This document shows, piece after piece, positions 53,518 to 64,000 of a stretch of 64,000 bases of DNA. The translations under genes were made by a program, and so were the position numbers. The notes beneath the pieces are model-generated. The model was given only the letters and a program-made list of their open reading frames with translations, ran no database searches and was not told where the DNA came from. Origin of the DNA: Cladochytrium replicatum (Eukaryota; Chytridiomycota; Chytridiomycetes; Cladochytriales; Cladochytriaceae); contig JAHLKD010000027.1 in NCBI GenBank assembly GCA_025526935.1, positions 372,001 to 436,000 on the forward strand. The letters run 5' to 3'. Within the stretch, counting starts at the first letter, position 1, and every line of letters begins with the position of its first letter.

Positions 53518-55232
53518 AAGCAGATTGAAGGTTTAGGTATACATGGTTTATATTTGTTTTGTTGAACATGAAGAAAAATACTTGTGCTCTGATTTTTTGT
53601 CGATACAAACCATTTCAAGATTGCACTTTTTTTTTGGGTCTGACCTTCGCCAGCCGGACATGGATATTTATTATTCATATGGCACTGCCCACACTGGATA
53701 ACCAAGAACATATCAAGCCACCTTTGACGGGCAATATGCTCAATTGTGATTCTTATGAAGTTTGAGAGGAACGAACACAGCCCATGATGACTTGACTTGC
53801 TGGCTGGCGTTGGCAAACTAAATAACAGTAAATATTATCTGTCATGGATAGATCAGCACAAATCACAGTGCAACACATACATGTAAAAGAACCCCGAAAA
53901 AACCTCTCTCAACACCCCCGAAGACACTGACGAGAAATCCCGACACCTGGTAGCCAGGATCCCAAGACATAAGAAAGTGTGGTGAGGAAATAACAATGAT
54001 CCAACTAAGAACAAGAAAACTCACCATGTGCCGTACTGTTCACAATAGCAAGAGGAGCAACTTCCAGAAGTTCGAGAAACAATGGGTGAATATTGGCGTG
54101 TTGAAAAAGGTGTGTGATCTGGGATTGAGAGAGGGGAGATGGTGGCTATTGTTGATTGTTTTGTTTCTTTCATAAAAGACTTCTTTGTTTTGTTTTGTTC
54201 CGAAAAAAAATGAGAAATGTTTGTTCATTGTTACAAAAAGTTTATTGTGGCTTCTAGAGGTTTCGAACCTCGACCTCCTTATTGTTCATTTGATAATGTA
54301 TCCTGTTAACTTTTGACAGTTAATTGAGATTGGATTGGTTCTATGTCTTTGTTATTTTGTTGAACTCGGAGTGAAACTTTTTGGGCCGGCGCTCCAGAAG
54401 TTTCCAGACCACCGGCAACTGTGGAGGACTTGCCAAAGGAGGAAAGCTGGCGCCGCTGCTGACGTGGAGGATTACGCAAGCAGTGGCGGAGACCAAAATC
54501 AGGGAAGTCTTGGGAAGAGCTGGGGAATAGATAGATCTCATTTGAGTTTCCAGCTCGAACGGCGTGATGAGGCAATGGTTGGCACGAAGCTCTTGGGAAC
54601 TTGCTCTACAGTAGGTCGGTTTGTGTCCGATGATGCTTTCTTGCTGAAAGTGCGGTGTGGGGTGGGTTGGTAGAGCCAGTCGGGTGGTGGTGGTTGGTGC
54701 GCAAATTGGGATGTTGGTCTTAGATCAACGACTCCAGCTCAGATTTTGAAAAGATTTGGCGCATTTCTGTGACAGCTCTGTTGCTATTACTTTTGAAGAA
54801 GTACTAGTAGGTGAAGGCATCGTGATCTAATGAAATGGTTATGAAGTTTCTAATGCTGAGAGAAGGTGGAGAGATCTTGAATTTGGAAGTTGAGCATGAC
54901 ATTGGTATGCGATTCAAAAAGAAAGTTGGTGGCAGTGGGAGCCCTTAATCACTCTCAGGTGGCAAGCGGTCCGTACCTTCATCTGGGCCAGGAGCGTGCG
55001 GCGGAGGTGGTGGTCGCTCACAGTTCGTCGCCTCTTGAAGAAAACTTTGCAACTCTTTGAATCAAATGTTGCAACGTAGCAGGCACGTCTGTAATATGTA
55101 ATGATCCCAATGTTTAAAGTGTATAATAATGCTACCGAGAATCCACCATTTCTCTGCAGGTTCTTCGGCTAACTATCGATGTGTGATTACAGTTCACTTC
55201 AATTCCAAATTTGGGAAATAGGTTCTGACCCC
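53518..55232. other. Long intergenic tract
   Basis: 1.7 kb between the PCCB stop codon and the receptor stop codon. Many short frames, none with family similarity. A tRNA-like B box occurs near 54260 on the minus strand but no full cloverleaf. AT-rich around 53560-54240. Confidence 0.4.
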
Positions 55233-58200
55233 TTATGCACCCTGCTCTTTATCCGGCGCCTTTTCGGCCGCCACCTTCCGCCCCAGCGGACCTTTGTCAG
55301 GCCTGAGCAGTTCCACCCACTTCGCATACTCATCCTCCTTCCTAAAGTCAATCAACAACGAGCACCCTTGCTCTCCGACCATATCCGCGGTATTGCTCAT
55401 TTGGTTGCTCGACATGGTCACCGCATTAGGTGTGGACGATAGCATGCTGTTCGCGCCTGCTGAGTTTGTGATCGAGTTCCCGCCGTTGGCGTTGGGCTGG
55501 TAGAGTCCAATCGTGAAGAGCTTCCTACTAGTGTCCGCACGGGTGTAGCCCAGTTTCCAGTATCGAAGGTTAATCACAGTTCCTGTGTTGAGAGTCGACG
55601 AGTTTGCATCGAAAAGGAGAATGAGATGGTCATCGTAGAATACGCCGACTTTGGACTGCCACGCTGCGAGGAGTCCCTTCTTGAAAAGCACCGAGATCAC
55701 ATTGTTCGTTTTTCCAAAGCCTTTGTTCTGTTATGAAAGTTCAACATCTTCGCGAATATATGCAGCATTTCTTTGTCCTACCATTTCGGCCTTCGCTTTC
55801 GCGGCTCGGTTACCCATGGTAGTCATACCACCAAAGTTTGTCCTGACCGCCATCCCGATCCCAGTTGAATGCGAATGTGATCCTGAATCCGAGGTCGAAT
55901 TCGTTTCCACAGGGTCCCTCCACGCATCGAAAAATAGACGTTTCCCGAACAACATTCCAAAGCCGAATGCGTTGGGATACACCAACAGCACCACTTTAAA
56001 CCAGAACTTGACATTGTAGTCCGCGATGACGGACGCCATGAGAAGTGGCACGAGGACCGCAATCGTGACGACGGCATTATAAACCGAGTACCCAATCTGA
56101 GTTGTTTCTGAGAAGAGGTCGCGGACGTTCCGGGTCAGGAAGGCAACAGCGGCAGCGATGAGCAGGAGAACGGCATTGAAAGCATAGAATAGGCCGAGAA
56201 TAATGGAGTCAACTTGGGGGCGGTCAGAGGCGCAAACGTAGAACTGGTCGATTGAGTTGGTGATGAAGGCGAGTTGGGGTCGCTTTGGCGCCGCGGCGGT
56301 CCATGCAATCGCGAGAATCTGAAGCAGTGTGCGTTAAACAGTGATCTACTTAAAAATTTGTGCTTCGTGAGCTACCAAGTTCGGAAGGACGAGTGCACCA
56401 ACACCAATTAGAAGTTCAGTATTTGGAATGGCCATTTTGACACGAGTCGAGTTGGCAAAGATCCTTCGGAGCAAGAGTGAGGGTAAGATTTCAGTTCAAC
56501 TCCAATCTCGTAGAGTGTAATCATAAATACCTGTAGACTCTGTAGTTTTTCACCAAGATGCATCCAACCACAATGCCATAGGAACAAGGCACAATAAACG
56601 TCTCCACCGCGCACTTCCACTCCGTTGGCTCTCCGATGTCAATCAGTGCCACCAGATCGAGTCCGAGCATACCCGCAAGGATAAAGTACACAAACACTGG
56701 GCTCATCGCCTTCACAACCGGATGCGCACCTTTCACCGCGATGATCACCATGCCTGCCACGATCGCAAGACCAACAAACAACACGATTCCAAGTACCGCA
56801 CCTCCGCTGCCTGATGACCACGGCGTGGTGAAGATAACGCCTGTCGTGGGTGGGACGACTTTGAGGTCGCAGACGGGCCAGACGATGTCGCCGAACGGGA
56901 AATTGCGGAGATCGGTGGGGCCGGTGACGACTGTCGCAGATACGGATGACGTAGTGCAGTTGACGTAGCGGAAGTCCAAGGCGTCGGGGGTCATGAGTGT
57001 GCCGGTCATGACGAAAGGGAAGGGATACTTTGAGGCGTTTCGGTTGGGAATGACGAGGCGGTTCCCGAAGGGATATTGGCCTGTCTGAAGGTAGATTGTT
57101 TGGAGTGCGATTGGCAGGTAGCCTTGAGCGTACTCTTGTTGGAGGACGGTGTATTGTTGCTGGTGGTTGATCATCGCTATGCGTGCCGTAAGCAAAAGCT
57201 GTTTTGTTAGGAGATGCTTTTAAGTAGGACTCACCTTCAACAACGCACGTTGAGCTGTCAAAAGATCCCATGGCAACGTTGGTACCTTGTCCCGTTGGGA
57301 TACCCAATGACTGGAAGACACCGAGAATCCTGTCAGTAGGTGCGTTAGATACATTGCAAGTGACTTGTTCCACGCAAAGTTCAATCATACCAACACGTAG
57401 AACCGGACTCTTGAACTATCCACCGTGTCGATTTCGGGAAGAACGAAACAACACTGCTTATCTTCTGTGCTGCAGCGATCGAATTACTCGACAAAACTCC
57501 GAGGTAGGTTGCATTGACCCCAGTCCCTGACAAAACACCAAGGAATCCTGAACAACGAACGCTTTCTCCTAACGTTGGCGCATCCGTATCCGTACACAGC
57601 GCCTGTGTCGCGAGCGGGTTCTCCTTCAAAAGCTGCTGCGCAAGGTTGGCGCCTGCCACGCCCTCATCGTTTCCAATGAATGCTAGCATGTCGCTAAAGT
57701 TTCCTTGCACATTGGCGAAACCAGAGCCCGAGTTGACTCCCACGATCGGGATCTTTTTGTCCCTTGCAGGGATCAACACGGGGACAAACAAAGCTTGTCG
57801 TGAAAGCGAGACAATCCAGCCCGCACTTTTGACAGGGTCGTTGTTGTTTGTGACGTTGGCAATGAAGCTCGCTGCGCCGACACCGTCGGTGACTTCTGTG
57901 ACCATCTCGATGGTGGACACTCCAGAGTCGACTTCGCCTCTGTAGATACCGGAGCGCCAGTTGGTCCAGAAGCCAGAAGCACGACGGGCGTGGGAGGCGA
58001 CAGTGAAGAAGGCAGATGTGCGGTTGACAGGGAAAGCGCCGTCGGGGAATCCGGCATCGCGGGCGTTGACGTAGGCGTTGAATCCGGACATGAGGTTTTG
58101 GGCTTTCAGTGAGGCGGATTGGTAAACTACCGGCCCTGTCCACAGGTGTGTGTTGTCGACCTTTGTGTAGCGGTATTTGAAACTAAAACCATGTTTCTCA

Positions 58201-59323
58201 TCGAGACTCACCTTGATGCTGCCCATTTGGAACAGATGTGACAGCGTCACAGCGAGGTATCCCTGCATGTACTCTTGGTGGTCAATGATAGTATGAATGA
58301 TGTTGGCTCCCATTCCCGCCAGTGCAGTCATGGATGGACCCACGGCGACCACCGGAATAGATTTAGTGCGAAGCAAGTTGTACAACTCATCCCCTGCTTG
58401 TCCGACAAGAAGAGTGACAAGTTTCTCACTTGGAGCAATGATAGCGTTGACTGTTGTGCCTGAATTCAAGCGTGTTACGAGCGCTGATTTGGCATCCGTG
58501 AGTCGGCTTGGGTCCAAATCGATGAATTCTTCGAGCGTTCCTTGAATCTCATCTGTGCCCGCTCGAGCACCGGCGCAAACGGCATCCGTTCCGGCATCAA
58601 GACCTTTGGAAGGGTTCACACAGAGAACCAGAGCTCGGGTTGTGATAGCAGACGTGTTCCGTAGTGACCTAGTGTTCAATAGGTTAGATCATACTGCCAT
58701 CTTTGGTTTCAATTCAACCAACTGGATCGCCTGATACCCGCTCATGGTATTGTTTGGACCAATGTATGAGAGAAGCCGTCTCCCCATTGACACGACTTGA
58801 TCTTCGCCGCTAATTACGCTGACGACGCTGATGTTGGGGAAACTGTTGAGCGCTAGCTGGAATGCCGAGTTTGACGGGGTCCCCTTGATGGGGATATTGC
58901 TGATGATTGAGCCATGGTACCCTTCATTGATCAGTCCAAGGAAAACATTGCTCAGTCCATCCGGTTGGTTTGATCTCTACATAGCCGCATGAGCGTGATC
59001 GTTGCTTTCAATTGTTTCTTTATACATACATCAAAGCTGTCGAGTGAGACCCCAGCGTCCGCCGCAGCACGTTTTGCGCCAGCAGAAAACGCAAGCATCT
59101 CGCCGTTACCAAAGGTGTACTGTGTACTCAGGATGATCCGCACGTTTTGACGGTTGAAGCAGGGGCAGTTGAGGTTCTTTCGGAGAGGATCATCTTGTGC
59201 GACTATAGTTGAGCTGTTGCTCGAAGTGGATGAAGTTGGCTGCGCTTGGACCAGATGAATCCATTGAGCTACCAAAGAGATCCCAAACAACGCCGAGAAT
59301 GTTTTCAGCTTGAAACCGATCAT
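55233..59323 (-). CDS. GABA-B-like class III 7TM receptor, two binding modules
   Basis: Nine exons: 59323-59030, 58976-58738, 58668-58212, 58160-57391, 57329-57235, 57176-56531, 56463-56376, 56318-55782 and 55727-55233, 1206 residues. After a signal peptide (residues 1-28) come two periplasmic-binding-protein-like modules in tandem (about 45-365 and 365-690); both close with an (D/N)HQxYxQGYL motif typical of sugar-binding type I folds. A class III (7tm_3) heptahelical region spans ~735-1000, beginning AVLGIVLFVGLAIVAGMVI. The C-terminus (~1045-1206) looks like a PH-type fold (WQSKVGVFYDDHLILLF, then EYAKWVELL). Presumed G-protein-coupled sensor of an extracellular small molecule; the ligand is unknown. 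Intron 3 is in frame (51 nt) and intron 2 was fitted by phase. Confidence 0.85.
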
Positions 59324-59628
59324 AATTATTTCGCTTGAGAAGGAGGACCCAGCTCCTTTTTAAAGGTTATGAAAGAAGTGTTTATGCACAACAAAGCGAA
59401 TGGACTCCAATCACATGTAGTTCGGTAGTTTGTGGACGTCGCCAGCAATGTGATCAGAATCTACTTTGCTTTTCTAGTGGTCTATTTTTCTAATAAATAA
59501 ACAATCGTTGCATGTGGTCAGCATGAGAATTCTGTTACATTTCTACTATTTTGTCACATAAAGTCCAAACAAATACTTTAACGCCAGTGTTACTCGTGGC
59601 TGAGTCAGCAAACAAAACCGCCGAAAAA
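59324..59628. promoter_or_regulatory. Divergent upstream region, receptor and SR protein
   Basis: 305 bp between the receptor ATG (minus) and the SR-protein ATG (plus). No gene; presumably holds both promoters. Confidence 0.4.
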
Positions 59629-61228
59629 ATGTCTGGTAGCCGTGTGTACTTTGGTAAGTCCACGTTGCGGCGGGAGATATGGATCTCCATTTCTTACCTT
59701 TTCACAGGTCGCCTCCCGCGCGACTGCACTGAGCGCGAACTCGAGCGTCTCGCCCGTGACTTTGGCCGGGTCAAGGACATCCGTCTCCTATCCGGTTTCG
59801 GCTTTGTCGAGTTCGACGACAAGCGCGATGCTCGCGACTGTATCGAAAAGCTGGACGGCTCAAAGTTGATGGGTGAAAGGTGTGCTATCGCTCGGATTTT
59901 GAAGACGTGTTAGTAACCTGGTATTGTGGTTTAGGATTCAAGTCGAGCAGGCTCGTGGGGAGAGGGGTGGTGGACGTCGCGGCGATCGAGACGGAAGTCC
60001 TCCCCGACGATCCTTCCGAGGAAACTTCAGGTTTGATACTATGATAATCGATTGGACCTTTTTATCAGATTTGCTGACGGTTTGGTGCAGGTTGATTGTT
60101 GAGCACTTGCCGAGTCGTACTTCGTGGCAGGTAAGGCTAACGTGGCCATTTAAGCTCCCTTTGTGCTCTATTTTCTGTTATCAAATATTGGCGGCGAATG
60201 GGGTTAGGCTAGTCTTGTGGTTTCAATTCGAGAGAAATTTCTGTTATGATCCAATTGCTGAAGCCCAAATCGAAACACACAGCTGGCTTCGTTCAATTTC
60301 ATTGATGGGTCGACGAAGTGTTTTACGCCGACTACTTTGGTGAATGCTGGTTCTTTGGATCTGTTTCTACCGTCTTCTGTTTATCTACGATGTGCATGTT
60401 GTGTGTCGTGGAAACCTGCGCTCCGATTTGGCTTCCCGGTGTTACCGTGCTTCTAGTGTTCCAAATGGCAAACTGCATTTTGGTGGTCTGTTTGAGTACC
60501 GTCGAACATCCGTTCTGGTCTCTGGAAGCTGGCTGTGGATTCGAGGAAGGGAGATTAGTTAGATGCTCTGTGGGACTTTCAAAAGAGGCAGACTAGTCGT
60601 TTAGGCTCTTTCTATCTACTGTTAACTCTGGAACCTGGTTTCTTCTTGGTGGACTCTTTGTTCTCTGGGAGATATCACCTAAAATCTCGAGGCGTTAACT
60701 GTGGGACCTTGACACACTTTGGACCAACTAGGATCTCAAAGATTTGATGCGCCGTGCTGGCGAAGTAGTATTTGCGGACGTTGACAGGAATGGCGACGGG
60801 TTGGTGCAAGCTACCTTGGAATTTGGATGTTGTGTTAATGTGACCAAATCTCAGGATCGTGGAGTTTTCGACTGCTAGGGACATGGAAGAGGCGATAAAA
60901 TTGTTTGATGACACTGACTATCATGGCAAGCGGATCTACGTGAAGGAGGTAAAGTGGCGAAGACGCACACTTCTGCATGTTTGGAGTAACATCTGAGTTT
61001 TGTGCGTCCCAGGCCCCACGCTCAGGATCACCGAGTGGCGACCGGAAGGATCGCGATCGGTCTGATCGCGGGGACAAGGATCGCGACCGCAATGGCGACC
61101 GGGACCGCGACCGCGGCGACCGTGACCGTGGCGACCGTGACCGTGGAGACCGTGGAGACCGTGACCGTGCCAGGTCAAAGGAGCGCAATCGCTCCGCTTC
61201 ACCACCTTCCCGTCGCCGATCACCTTAA
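59629..61228 (+). CDS. SR splicing factor with two RRMs (Srp2-like)
   Basis: Seven exons: 59629-59653, 59708-59879, 59935-60030, 60091-60130, 60732-60799, 60855-60948 and 61013-61228, 236 residues. RRM1 has RVYFGRLP (RNP2, split by intron 1) and LSGFGFVEF (RNP1). A Gly/Arg linker leads to the pseudo-RRM, recognised by LIVEHLPSRTSWQ joined across intron 4 to DLKDLMRRAGEVVFADV, the SWQDLKD signature of SRSF1/Srp2-type proteins. The tail is an Arg/Asp-rich repeat region (RDRGDRDRGDRD) ending in RSASPPSRRRSP. Such proteins select splice sites and help mRNA export. Intron 4 is 601 nt, roughly ten times the typical intron here. Confidence 0.88.
60131..60731 (+). other. Exceptionally long SR-gene intron
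   Basis: A 601-nt intron dividing RRM2 exactly after the SWQ codons. It contains several short open stretches but no recognisable domain. In many eukaryotes SR genes hold regulatory 'poison' exons in such introns; whether one exists here is inference. Confidence 0.6.
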
Positions 61229-61609
61229 ATTCCTCCAGATTTTTGAAGATTTACGTGAGGGAAACGCACGTTTTCTTACTTATGTTTTATATTTTTGATT
61301 AATCAAGTGATTGACAGTAGATTTTGTCTTTGTTGGGCACTGGCTAAAAGCGATCGCTGTTGACGTTCGCACACGCAGATCGGCCGTGTGGCGGTGTAAC
61401 ACGTGGCCTATTCTGCGATCGTCATCCGCCGATCTGAGTTTGGGTGGCAGTGCAGAGTGATCCGGTCCGCTGGGTTGGATCGGGTTGTTGCTGGTTTGGA
61501 TCGGGAGCTTGACCTGAATTGGACCGCTGCATCGAGATCCGTCGACGGCCATACTTATCAACGCCGAGCCGAATACGCACCCACCAGGAATCCAAACAAC
61601 TAGCAAACC

Positions 61610-63218
61610 ATGGAAGAACAGCACTGTGCTACTCCGACATCCTATCCCAGTTCCACCTACCACGACCGTTCATTCTTGTATCCCCACCAGAGAGAATATT
61701 CCCGCCGCACTCTCCACGAACCTCCGTATCCGTCTCAATGGAGCCGTCGTCTGGACTCAGAGTCCAGACAGCACCACGGCGAAGCTGACAGTTGGCACTC
61801 ACGATACGCCCAGCCAATCTCACGGCCTGATCCCACAGACTCGAACACTTACCGGTCTCGCTCACCTCCCAATCCGTCCCTGCCGATCCGCCAGCCCTCT
61901 GAGCATCCTCTCGCTCGTCACTCTGATGCGTTTGAATATCCCCCAAACCATATCTTCTATTCCCGCCCCGCGCCACCGGTTCCCGCGTACCATGATGCAC
62001 CCCCGCCATATGAACATCCCTATCCCCCACATCATCATTATCCACAGCATCCACAGCGCTATCCACGCTACCCATACCCAGCTCCAGATCATCGCTACAG
62101 ATCTCCAGAGTATCCTGCTCCATACCCACCGTCGCTTCCGCCCGCTCCGCCGCAATGCAACTGCGGTGACGTTGCTTGCTTGGAGTTTAGTCGCAGCTCT
62201 CGGTACACGCATGACTCTCGCTACGTCTACCGCCCACATCCACCACCTCGTCAACCGCCTCCTATGCCTGCATATTCCGCCAAAGAGCCGGTTGCGCACC
62301 CTGAGAGCACCTCTCTGAATCTTGACACGAAAAGCTCCCAGAAATCAGGGACTTCAACAATCATTGCTTTACCGAAGGTATCCCCAACTGGTGGGATCAA
62401 TGTCCTCGCTGTTGAAGTTTCCGAGACTGTACGTGGAAGTATGAAAACATCCATCCCGCCAGAACTTGTCGCAAAATCAGACCTCCCTCCCGCAAATATC
62501 ACAGAGCAAAAGCGCTACGTCGTAAGCATTACTGAACTCATTTCATTTACGTGAATGTCGTTTAACGCTTTTATTCATGTTATAGTGCCAACATTGCAAC
62601 AAGGCGTTTTCGCGCCCTAGCTCGCTCACAACCCACTCTTACACCCACACAGGCGAGCGCCCCTTTGGCTGCACGATCCCGGGCTGCGGCCGCTCCTTCT
62701 CCGTCCTAAGTAACCTCCGCAGACACCTCCGGATCTGCCAGCGACGTCGCGGGGGACCCAGTTCCTCGGACAAAGGGAGCATCAGTCTTGACGACAACGC
62801 GTCAACAAACGGCAGCGAGTCTGGGTCAACGAATTCCGGAGGTCCCATACGGACGCACTCGCATACCACAACGATGACAAAGAGGTCAAGAACGACGCAG
62901 GTGTCGATCGAACGAACAACTGATGACGGGGGCAGCAAAAAGGTTGTTTCTGTGACGAGGACAGAGAAAATGGTTGAGCAACGGGAGGGTGAACGGTCTG
63001 ATAATGATGAGATGGAGGAGGACGAGGTGGACGAGGTGGAACGTAAAGAGAGTGAAACTGGTGATTATGGTGTGGAAAGGCAGTTGAAAAAGGCGGGATC
63101 GTTGGCAGAGTTGGCGGAAGTTGCGGCCGCGGTTGCGGCCGCGTCGATATCAACTATTCCGACGTCTGAGGAGGGATCCGGACTTTTTGAGGCTTCGAAA
63201 AACCGTGAAAGATTATGA
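61610..63218 (+). CDS. C2H2 zinc-finger transcription factor
   Basis: Two exons, 61610-62521 and 62586-63218, 514 residues. The first ~270 residues are rich in Pro, Tyr, His and Ser (PPPYEHPYPPHHHYPQHPQ-type runs), a disordered activation-type region. The intron falls directly before two C2H2 fingers: CQHCNKAFSRPSSLTTHSYTH, with the linker TGERPF, then CTIPGCGRSFSVLSNLRRH; the C-X4-C spacing of the second finger and the linker are standard. Ser/Thr- and Glu-rich sequence and an Ala-rich helix complete the C-terminus. A sequence-specific DNA-binding regulator; target genes unknown. Confidence 0.88.
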
Positions 63219-63462
63219 TGATATTTATAGATAACCCATTTTTGTTGTATTCTGAACACACATTTGATAGGTTGATTGTGTGGTTGTTTTAATTACTACT
63301 GTGTGCGGTATATTTGTTCTCCACTTTCAACACGATGAACATCACTTTCAAATTACTCGGTTTGAGCAGTCGATTCTTCCCTCCTGATTCGAATATAATC
63401 TTTGGGTGGCACCAACCGCCTATTCAGGGTCCAATACAATACCGCCCCATCATCATATCATC

Positions 63463-64000
63463 ATGATGGGCAAACTGGGCGGCAAGGCGACCGACACATG
63501 GGCATGTTCGAACGACAACATCATGCACGATGTGTTCATCAGCTACCGCCAAGAACAACAACAGCAGCAGATCGTCCTAACCCTCTCGCGGGCGTTAGAG
63601 CAACATTACGGTGTTGTCAGCCCGATTCACACATTCGTGGATGTGAAGTGCCTCCGAGTGGGTGAAGACTGGTCTGCAGGGTTCATGAAGGGCCTTGCGA
63701 ATTCGCGCATGGTGCTGCTGATGTGCTCTGAAGTTGCTCTGGAAAAGGTGCTGGAGTCAGACAAGAAGCCTGACAATATGTTCTTGGGTGAGAATCGTTA
63801 GAAACGGCCACGATGAAGTTCGAATATTGACTGATCCGATCGGGACACCGGTAGAATGGGAAATGGCACTCAGCCGTGCGACAGCAAAGTCACCGGTTGT
63901 AGTCCCGGTGTTCCTTGGAAAGCTTGGTGAAGATAAGACGATCACGCCGTTCCGTAACTTTTCGGTGGAGAGGTTCCCAGATACTGTGCCGTGCCATTCA
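63463..64000 (+). CDS. TIR-domain protein, truncated by window end
   Basis: First exon 63463-63787 and second exon from 63855 to the window edge, 157 residues visible. Residues ~20-150 form a TIR fold: HDVFISYRQ (box 1), a TFVDVKCLRVGEDW strand-helix with the VGEDW pattern of TIR_2 proteins, MVLLMCSEVAL, and EWEMALSRA, whose Glu is at the position of the NADase catalytic glutamate of active TIRs. TIR domains act as NAD+-cleaving enzymes or as adaptors; what follows (often repeats or an effector) lies outside the window. No ATG is found upstream in frame before the stop. Confidence 0.8.

Noticed and set aside
54235-54310. tRNA-like sequence on the minus strand with a GGTTCGAAACC B box
   Set aside because: The T-arm looks right, but no matching acceptor stem, D-arm or anticodon stem could be built, so it is at most a tRNA relic.
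61040-61170. Repetitive GAC/CGT tract as a microsatellite
   Set aside because: It is the coding sequence of the Arg/Asp repeat tail of the SR protein.

Overview
The window is eukaryotic, most likely a chytrid-type zoosporic fungus. Nearly all genes carry several short GT-AG introns (mostly about 48-80 nt). There are two flagellar genes (CCDC42/CFAP73-like and SPAG16/PF20-like), a class III seven-TM receptor with bacterial-type binding domains, a membrane cyclic-nucleotide phosphodiesterase and fungal-type proteins (Rxt3-like, Efr3-like, GT32, calcipressin, NAK kinase). No species can be named from sequence alone. All exon coordinates were derived by hand from splice motifs, reading frame and protein-family conservation; an error of a base or so is possible at some junctions.

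1-20 kb, compact housekeeping block: Rxt3-like chromatin factor (-), CCDC42/CFAP73 axonemal protein (+), then a minus-strand run of CMC1, PEX19, calnexin, SPAG16 and mitochondrial Lon, and a divergent NAK/AAK1-type kinase (+).

20-41 kb, accessory island: a solo LTR, a 72-bp-arm inverted repeat made of LTR sequence, a frameshifted Ty3-type retrotransposon with apparent Tf1/sushi-like self-priming signals, a 13-bp minisatellite at its target site, Helitron relics, a 1.4-kb gag-only mini-LTR element, an orphan Ty3-type integrase and three broken host-type genes (Cys-rich protein, GT32 glycosyltransferase, NAD kinase). Two coding genes lie inside it: a calcipressin without its N-terminal domain and an intact multi-TM phosphodiesterase.

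41-64 kb, second host block: EFR3, NDUFB7, a damaged WBP11-like splicing-factor gene, the divergent propionyl-CoA carboxylase alpha and beta genes (mitochondrial propionate/branched-chain catabolism), a receptor with two tandem periplasmic-binding modules, a two-RRM SR protein with a 601-nt intron, a C2H2 transcription factor and a TIR-domain gene cut by the window end.

Functional themes: flagellar axoneme; mitochondrial quality control and import (Lon, CMC1, NDUFB7, PCC); organelle biogenesis (PEX19, calnexin); signalling at the membrane (receptor, phosphodiesterase, calcipressin, EFR3). No rRNA gene, convincing tRNA gene or CRISPR array was seen.
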